A stretch of DNA of 64,000 nucleotides from Paraglaciecola psychrophila 170 (GTDB taxonomy: Bacteria; Pseudomonadota; Gammaproteobacteria; Enterobacterales; Alteromonadaceae): positions 620,001 through 684,000 of the forward strand of contig NC_020514.1 in NCBI RefSeq assembly GCF_000347635.1, in the 5' to 3' direction. This document shows, one piece after another, positions 59,168 to 64,000 of this stretch (the stretch's first letter is position 1; the number at the start of each line of letters is the position of its first letter). The notes under the pieces are model-generated. The model made no database searches, was not told the origin of the DNA, and worked only from the letters and a program-made list of their open reading frames with translations. The position numbers were made by a program, and so were the translations under genes.

Positions 59168-60330
59168 AATGGTTAGGCAAGGTGATGATAAATTTAGCTC
59201 CACCTAGCTCCCCGTTCGTTACACAACAATCACCTTGATGCCAATCGACAATCCTTTTTACAATCGCTAAACCAAGACTTGCGCCACCTTTTTGTTTATC
59301 TCGAGATTCATCAGGACGAAAAAAAGGTGAAAATATTTTTTGACGTATTGCCTGAGACACGCCCACAACATCATCTTATACGCATATCTGAATATTTTTT
59401 TGTTTGACGATATGTATCTCTAGCGTCTTAATTGCGTAACGTTTGCCATTTAAAATTAAATTCTCAATCGATCTTTCAATAAAGTGTTCGTCGGCCAATA
59501 CATGAGGGTCATCACCATAAACCCTTACGTTTAAGTTCGACAGATGACTTTCTTTTAAGCGATTGAGCAATTGCTGACATAATTGTTTAAACGGAATTTC
59601 AGCTAAGTTCATCTCGGGTATACGAGCATCTATGCTGGCGTAATCAAGCATTTCTTGTACAAGATGTTCTAATTCATTGACGTCTTGCTGCATATCTAGC
59701 CAAGGCTTGCTTTGCGCTGGTGGATTCATGGCGGGAGCAAACTTTAATCTGGCATGAGGGTGTCGAAATTCGTGAGTCACAGCTTCACTTAGTTCCCGTT
59801 GATTTTGCATAAGTTGAGTAATTTGGCGTCCCATGTTGTCTAGAGATTTTGCGATAGGATAGATCAGGGATGTTTGACTAATAGTATTTTGCTTAATACT
59901 GCCATCTGGTTTGATGTTTGAAACCGTTCTTTCAAGATTTGATAAGTCACGTGATAGTGGCCAAATCGCAAGATGCGATAACCCCACCCAACAACAAAAA
60001 TTTCCTAGAAACGAGACGGTTAATCGATAATGAGATCTCTAGTAACTGCGGTGTATTATCTAGAATGTAAATTTGCTCTGTAACACGCGAGTCACTGAGC
60101 ACAATTGCTTGTCCATTATTGAGTATATTTTCATCACTATCTGACCAGACAATACCGCCCATAGAGCGAAGTTAATATGTCCTTCCTAAGGTCGAAATAA
60201 GTTGTGGGATATCGATATTTTGTTGTTTTTCTGCCTCGAATATTTGGCCTAATGGTTGAGTATTAGTTACCCCAGAAATAACCGGGTTTTTTAGCTATTT
60301 ACATCCTCTATGTAACTGTTTTCTAATTGA
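59160..60330 (-). pseudogene. Sensor histidine kinase (RstB-like), several lesions and 5' truncation
   Basis: Minus-strand pieces in order: LKNPVISGVTNTQPLGQIFE, TAA at 60172-60174, LRSMGGIVWSDSDENILNNG, a frame slip near 59990 inside the second membrane helix, a HAMP-like stretch (LAIWPLSRDLSNLERTV), an eroded H-box (AVTHEFRHPHARLKF where HELRTPLARLKF is usual), an ATPase domain (IENLILNGKRYA), TAA at 59376-59378, and the G-box end VGVSQAIRQKIFSPFFRPDE. The part before about 60330 is gone. Missing residues and stops make it inactive. No response regulator is next to it. Confidence 0.8.
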
Positions 60331-60793
60331 GATAGGCCAGCAGGTTAACAATTTCTCTTTTATTGGAGATGCAACTGACAAGCCGGTGACTCAAGAAGGC
60401 ATGAAAATTAGTTTATTTGACGTATCCGATCCCAGCAATCCTGTTGCGATAAATAGTATTATTAAATCCAGCAGTTATACACCAGTTGAATATGACTACC
60501 GTGCATTATCGGTGCTTAATAATAATGGTCGATACCGATTCGCTTTACCTATTGAGAGTTGTAGCAGATATACCGATGAATTTGAGAGTCTTTGGACTTC
60601 CTTTAATAGTTTGATGTTGCTTGAAGTTGATACCACATCTAACAATCCACAGTTAATCGAAAGAGGTGTGGTGCTGCCTGACGAGACGAAACAACCTTAT
60701 GCCAATGGATGGCAGGACAGAAGTGTTATCCATGGTAATCAAGTATGGCATAGTACTTGGGCTGAAAATGCTCAAGTATTTGGGCCTTTTTAA
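60325..60793 (+). pseudogene. C-terminal fragment of a beta-propeller domain protein
   Basis: Frame LIEIGQQVNNFSFIGDATDK, then QEGMKISLFDVSDPSNPVAI, DYRALSVLNNNGRYRFALPI, and the end NQVWHSTWAENAQVFGPF. It resembles the last blades of secreted beta-propeller (Beta_propel-type) proteins of about 600-700 residues. The N-terminal three quarters are absent and the sequence abuts the 5'-truncated histidine kinase relic at about 60325, so a deletion probably joined the two. A GTG at 60386 opens a 135-codon piece. Confidence 0.65.
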
Positions 60794-60859
60794 TTAGATT
60801 CAGTATATATTCAGGTACCTGAGTAATACTGAACGTTACCTTCACGTAGGAGATTTATT

Positions 60860-61408
60860 TTGAAAATATTAACCGGATTGATTATTTCTGCAATGACAAT
60901 AGGTCTATCTAACCAAGTTTTAGCCCAAGCCGAGGTCGAAATTGAATGGGACAAACCAGAAAAATACCGTGATGTTAGGCCTAGTAATGAGTCGCGTAAA
61001 AGGTTCATGGAAGCCACCTTTGAGGGCATTAATGAATATATGCATGAATTGGCATCGTCGTTACCTGATAACCAAAAATTACGAATGAAAGTGACTGATC
61101 TTGACCTGGCTGGACAAGTTTGGCCTGCCTCTTTTGTTGGGCTGGGGCAGGGGACATCTGACGTGCGGGTTATTAAGAACATTGATATTCCAAGGATGAA
61201 TTTTAGTTATCAGTTATTGGATACGTCTGGCGCAGTCATTCAACAGGCTGATGTAGACCTCAAAGACATGTCTTTTATGGACCGCGGTAATCGCTTTTTC
61301 GATAGTGAATCACTGCGTTACGAAAAAAATATGTTGCAGCGTTGGTTTAAACAAGAATTTAGCGTGTACATAGACCAAGAGATTGCCAATAAAGAACCCG
61401 TTACTTAG
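60860..61408 (+). CDS. DUF3016 exported protein
   Basis: 182 residues, probably starting with TTG at 60860 (TTGAAAATATTAACC; AGGAG 8 nt upstream). Signal peptide to about residue 23 (SNQVLAQA). EIEWDKPEKYRDVRPSNESR, LRMKVTDLDLAGQVWPASFV and RVIKNIDIPRMNFSYQL mark DUF3016. Periplasmic, function unknown. Intact; convergent with the diguanylate cyclase. Confidence 0.82.
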   Translation: MKILTGLIISAMTIGLSNQVLAQAEVEIEWDKPEKYRDVRPSNESRKRFMEATFEGINEYMHELASSLPDNQKLRMKVTDLDLAGQVWPASFVGLGQGTSDVRVIKNIDIPRMNFSYQLLDTSGAVIQQADVDLKDMSFMDRGNRFFDSESLRYEKNMLQRWFKQEFSVYIDQEIANKEPVT

Positions 61409-61418
61409 AAGATGTATT

Positions 61419-63035
61419 CTAGGAATATAATATGTATGTGTTTTTGCCTGTCTTTTTTGCAGCATACAAGGCAGTATCGGCTTGCTTAATGATGGCTTCT
61501 GCAGTTAATAAAGCATTGGGTTGTGAAATTGCAATACCAATGCTCATCGTCACATAGTCTGCGACATGGCTGTACATATGTGGCAGCGCGTTGTGTTTTA
61601 ATTTTTCAATGATATGTTTTGCAATCTCTTGTGCGCCCTTTGAATCAGTATCGGGCAACACACAAACAAATTCTTCACCTCCATATCTTGCAACAAAGTC
61701 GCAATCTCGGTGTAGTGATTCATCAATAATCTTGGAGATATCCTTTAAACATTGATCACCGGCTATATGCCCATAGTTATCGTTGTAAAGTTTGAAACAA
61801 TCTATATCCATCAGCAACACCGCGACATTAGATTTTTTCCGAGAAGACAACTCAATATCATGTTTTAAGCGGATATCTAAAGCTCTTCGATTAGAAATAC
61901 CGGTTAGAGCATCTGACATTGAAAGTTGCTCAAGCTTATATTTTTGTATTTCAATTGTTTGATGAAATGCTTTGAAAGCTTCAGCCAAATCAGTAATCTC
62001 ATCATTTCCCTTAAGTAGGGTCTGATACTCAAAATCTTGTGTTTCGCTGTTTAACATGTGATTGAAAATACGGATCCTTTTTAGTATCCGCTGCTGAAAC
62101 AAAATGACTATAACGACCAAAAAAACCACACCCGCGATCAAAATATATCTAATGAGTTGGGTCTGTTGGTTCATTTCTGTAACGTAAGTGGCTACTTGTT
62201 GGGTGGTATCTTGTTCTGTTTCGTTGGTAACAAAACCGAGTTGTGCTACGTAATCTTCAATTAAGTTATGCACGAAACTTTTGCGTCCTAAGACTCTGCC
62301 TTCTATTCGTAAAGATTTTATTTTTAACGTTTCCATTCTATTTTCATCAAAAAGTAATGCTTTCAGTTGACTCGTAAGTTGACGCCTAATGACATTCTCA
62401 GGTCCTATGGCAGAACTAGCACTTAGCTGATTAAGTTGCTCTCTTAATTGATTAAACAAAAACCTCACTTTTTGTAGCTTTTTCTCATTTAATGCTCTGC
62501 TCACATCTACTGAGGCTAGCGAAAACCCTAACATCCAAGCCTGTGAACTTTGTTTGTCAATGCTAATGGCTTGCGTGTTAAGTGCATACATTTTAGATTT
62601 TAATAATTCGATACTGTTCAGAGTTTGCAAACGGTCTTCGATTAAGGCTGAATATTCATCTAATTCGATAGAGATGGTTTTTATTTGCGTATCTAAAAAC
62701 TCATTTGCAAAGATCTCTTTGGCAGCTTGACGAATGTTAATAAGGTTAGTCTGAAGTTGTTTTTCGGCTAAGCGTTTTGACGCATTTGATGAGGATTTTG
62801 ACAACAGCTCTGTGAATTCTAAAAGTGTGCTGGCTTGACTATAAAGTTGACTGATACGTATTAGTTTAGGTAATGACTTATCAGAGATGTTTGTCAGTGT
62901 TGATTCAAAACTAAGTAAGCGAGTAAAGGTAAAATAACTAAGTAGTATAAAAACAAATAATATTCCTACTAAGCCGGCACTAAATACTGATACTAGAGAG
63001 ACCCGAGTGCCTTTTTTTGAGATTGAAATAGTCAT
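61419..63035 (-). CDS. Membrane-bound diguanylate cyclase
   Basis: 538 residues. TM1 about 15-38, a long periplasmic helical sensor region (four-helix type, SKSSSNASKRLAEKQLQTNL), TM2 about 292-312, a HAMP-like linker, then GGDEF: MSDALTGISNRRALDIRLKH, LMDIDCFKLYNDNYGHIAGD, and active site RYGGEEFVCVLPDT. Makes c-di-GMP. Its ATG overlaps the stop of the upstream 5'-nucleotidase gene by 4 nt. It is the only undamaged GGDEF gene of three in the window. Confidence 0.92.
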   Translation of the reverse strand: MTISISKKGTRVSLVSVFSAGLVGILFVFILLSYFTFTRLLSFESTLTNISDKSLPKLIRISQLYSQASTLLEFTELLSKSSSNASKRLAEKQLQTNLINIRQAAKEIFANEFLDTQIKTISIELDEYSALIEDRLQTLNSIELLKSKMYALNTQAISIDKQSSQAWMLGFSLASVDVSRALNEKKLQKVRFLFNQLREQLNQLSASSAIGPENVIRRQLTSQLKALLFDENRMETLKIKSLRIEGRVLGRKSFVHNLIEDYVAQLGFVTNETEQDTTQQVATYVTEMNQQTQLIRYILIAGVVFLVVIVILFQQRILKRIRIFNHMLNSETQDFEYQTLLKGNDEITDLAEAFKAFHQTIEIQKYKLEQLSMSDALTGISNRRALDIRLKHDIELSSRKKSNVAVLLMDIDCFKLYNDNYGHIAGDQCLKDISKIIDESLHRDCDFVARYGGEEFVCVLPDTDSKGAQEIAKHIIEKLKHNALPHMYSHVADYVTMSIGIAISQPNALLTAEAIIKQADTALYAAKKTGKNTYILYS

Positions 63036-64000
63036 TCAATCACACGCTTTATTCTGAACTCAATTTTAGGCAAGATTGTTTTTTGCCGTTGTATCATACG
63101 AATAGCGACATCAGTTATCAAAGGTGGCTTTTGATTGTTGCGTTCTAGGTGCTGAGTGTCTAAAAACACAGCATAGCCATCGCCACCATTTGCCAGGTAA
63201 TCTGAGGTGGAGACTGAATATTTTCGTTTAGGTTCTAATGTGCGTCCGTTGATGTATATTGTTTGTATTCGCTCGCCGACTGGTTTTTTAATAGAATAGG
63301 TAAAAGATACCCCTGATACTTGCAAAAAACGGCCTTCGGCTAGTTCTACTTCACTTACGCTATTTTCTAGAGCTTGTTTTAACTGCTCTCCTGTCAAAGA
63401 TAATACAGTAACATGTGATCTGAAAGGTAACTCTGTAGCAATGTCTCGGCGGGTGATAAAGGCTCCCTCGGTATAAATTTTATCACCACGGATTGCTCCA
63501 CCATTTATTAAACCAATATCGGCTTTGGCATAGTGTCTAAGTGCATCAGCTATGAAGTTCCCAAAAGGCATTTCCATTGTTCGAATGAGGCTTCTCGATG
63601 TCTGAACTTCACTTCCAAAAACACCAATTTTTTGACTGAGTAGTCTTTCTAGCCTCTGGTTGTATTCGTCAACTAGCAATGAAGTTGTGGATTTGCTAGG
63701 CGGATACGAGTAATAAATTTTAGGCGCTTCAATCGTCAGGTTTTTCGCTTTGCTGTTAGTCTGCCAACTCATGCGAAGTAACATGAATGGTTCCTGGCTG
63801 GAAATAGAGTAGACTTTGTTAGGTTGATATTCCTCCATTTCACTAACGATCCTCAGTGCAAAGTCAATTTTATTTTCAGATATAAGAGTTTGATAATAAT
63901 CCCTTTCTTTGGAGTAAACTAGCACCATTAATTCAGCGCCCTGTTGTTTTAGAAAGGAAATTTGCTGTTGAATGATTTGGCGAGGTTCAAATATACTGAC
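63032..64000 (-). CDS. 5'-nucleotidase/UshA-like protein, 3' part (gene continues off the right edge)
   Basis: The frame is open to 64000, so the start is outside. The visible 323 codons include the end of the metallophosphoesterase domain (IIQQQISFLKQQGAELMVLV) and the nucleotidase C-terminal domain: MEMPFGNFIADALRHYAKAD, IGLINGGAIRGDKIYTEGAF, TVLSLTGEQLKQALENSVSE, YLANGGDGYAVFLDTQ. Such enzymes are periplasmic and dephosphorylate nucleotides. Coupled to the downstream diguanylate cyclase by a 4-nt overlap. Confidence 0.88.
   Translation of the reverse strand, partial: VSIFEPRQIIQQQISFLKQQGAELMVLVYSKERDYYQTLISENKIDFALRIVSEMEEYQPNKVYSISSQEPFMLLRMSWQTNSKAKNLTIEAPKIYYSYPPSKSTTSLLVDEYNQRLERLLSQKIGVFGSEVQTSRSLIRTMEMPFGNFIADALRHYAKADIGLINGGAIRGDKIYTEGAFITRRDIATELPFRSHVTVLSLTGEQLKQALENSVSEVELAEGRFLQVSGVSFTYSIKKPVGERIQTIYINGRTLEPKRKYSVSTSDYLANGGDGYAVFLDTQHLERNNQKPPLITDVAIRMIQRQKTILPKIEFRIKRVIE

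Overview
The window looks like chromosomal DNA of a marine gammaproteobacterium of the order Alteromonadales (a Paraglaciecola/Glaciecola/Alteromonas-like organism). This is inferred from gene content and protein style: AT-rich DNA, a thrLABC operon, pgi next to tal, polB, ccoG-srkA, norspermidine synthesis (nspC plus carboxynorspermidine dehydrogenase), TonB receptors, and small DUF3718/DUF3016/DUF3545/DUF2799 proteins. I see no tRNA, rRNA, CRISPR array or prophage.

Layout. 0-2 kb: broken cyclic-di-GMP genes. 2-7 kb: a metallo-beta-lactamase-fold hydrolase and a tricorn-like S41 protease. 7-12.4 kb: a carbonyl/aldehyde module (broken iron alcohol dehydrogenase, YqhD-like reductase, DJ-1 protein, divergent LysR regulator with a good operator, broken VOC protein). 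12.8-17.8 kb: an OmpA-type lipoprotein and an RND efflux operon whose pump gene is shattered while its adaptor is intact. 18.5-21.4 kb: a broken MBL gene, a thioredoxin-like lipoprotein and an RNase J-like protein with no usual start codon. 21.6-25.3 kb: a BlaI-type repressor, an M56/BlaR1-like membrane protein with a degenerate metal site, and a divergent TonB receptor. 25.3-28.5 kb: debris (a REP-associated transposase relic carrying a palindromic insertion, a broken diguanylate cyclase, a membrane-protein relic). 28.5-33.9 kb: norspermidine synthesis, NAD salvage (NadR-like kinase and PnuC), a PLP enzyme, a MAPEG protein. 34-36.5 kb: broken soxR and a chemoreceptor with three in-frame stops. 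36.9-42.6 kb: attenuated thr operon followed by a frameshifted ung. 42.6-52.3 kb: pgi, tal, yaaA (frameshifted), polB and a family of inverted-repeat elements. 52.3-58.6 kb: two dsbA paralogues, a PstS-like and porin pair interrupted by in-frame TAA codons, srkA, ccoG. 58.8-64 kb: a histidine-kinase relic joined to a beta-propeller relic, a DUF3016 protein, an intact diguanylate cyclase and the C-terminal part of a 5'-nucleotidase.

The strongest theme is active gene decay. About 17 genes are broken by in-frame stops, 1-nt indels, small deletions or an element insertion, and another lacks a start codon. The losses fall mainly on sensing, c-di-GMP signalling, redox response and transport. Long metabolic genes (the 1092-codon protease, thrA, polB, pgi, ccoG) are intact, which argues against uniform sequencing error. 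Uracil-DNA glycosylase is itself frameshifted, and nearly all recognisable nonsense codons fit C-to-T or G-to-A change, although any transition that creates a stop must be of that kind. The most distinctive intact arrangement is the BlaI / pseudo-M56 / TonB-receptor module at 21.6-25.3 kb.
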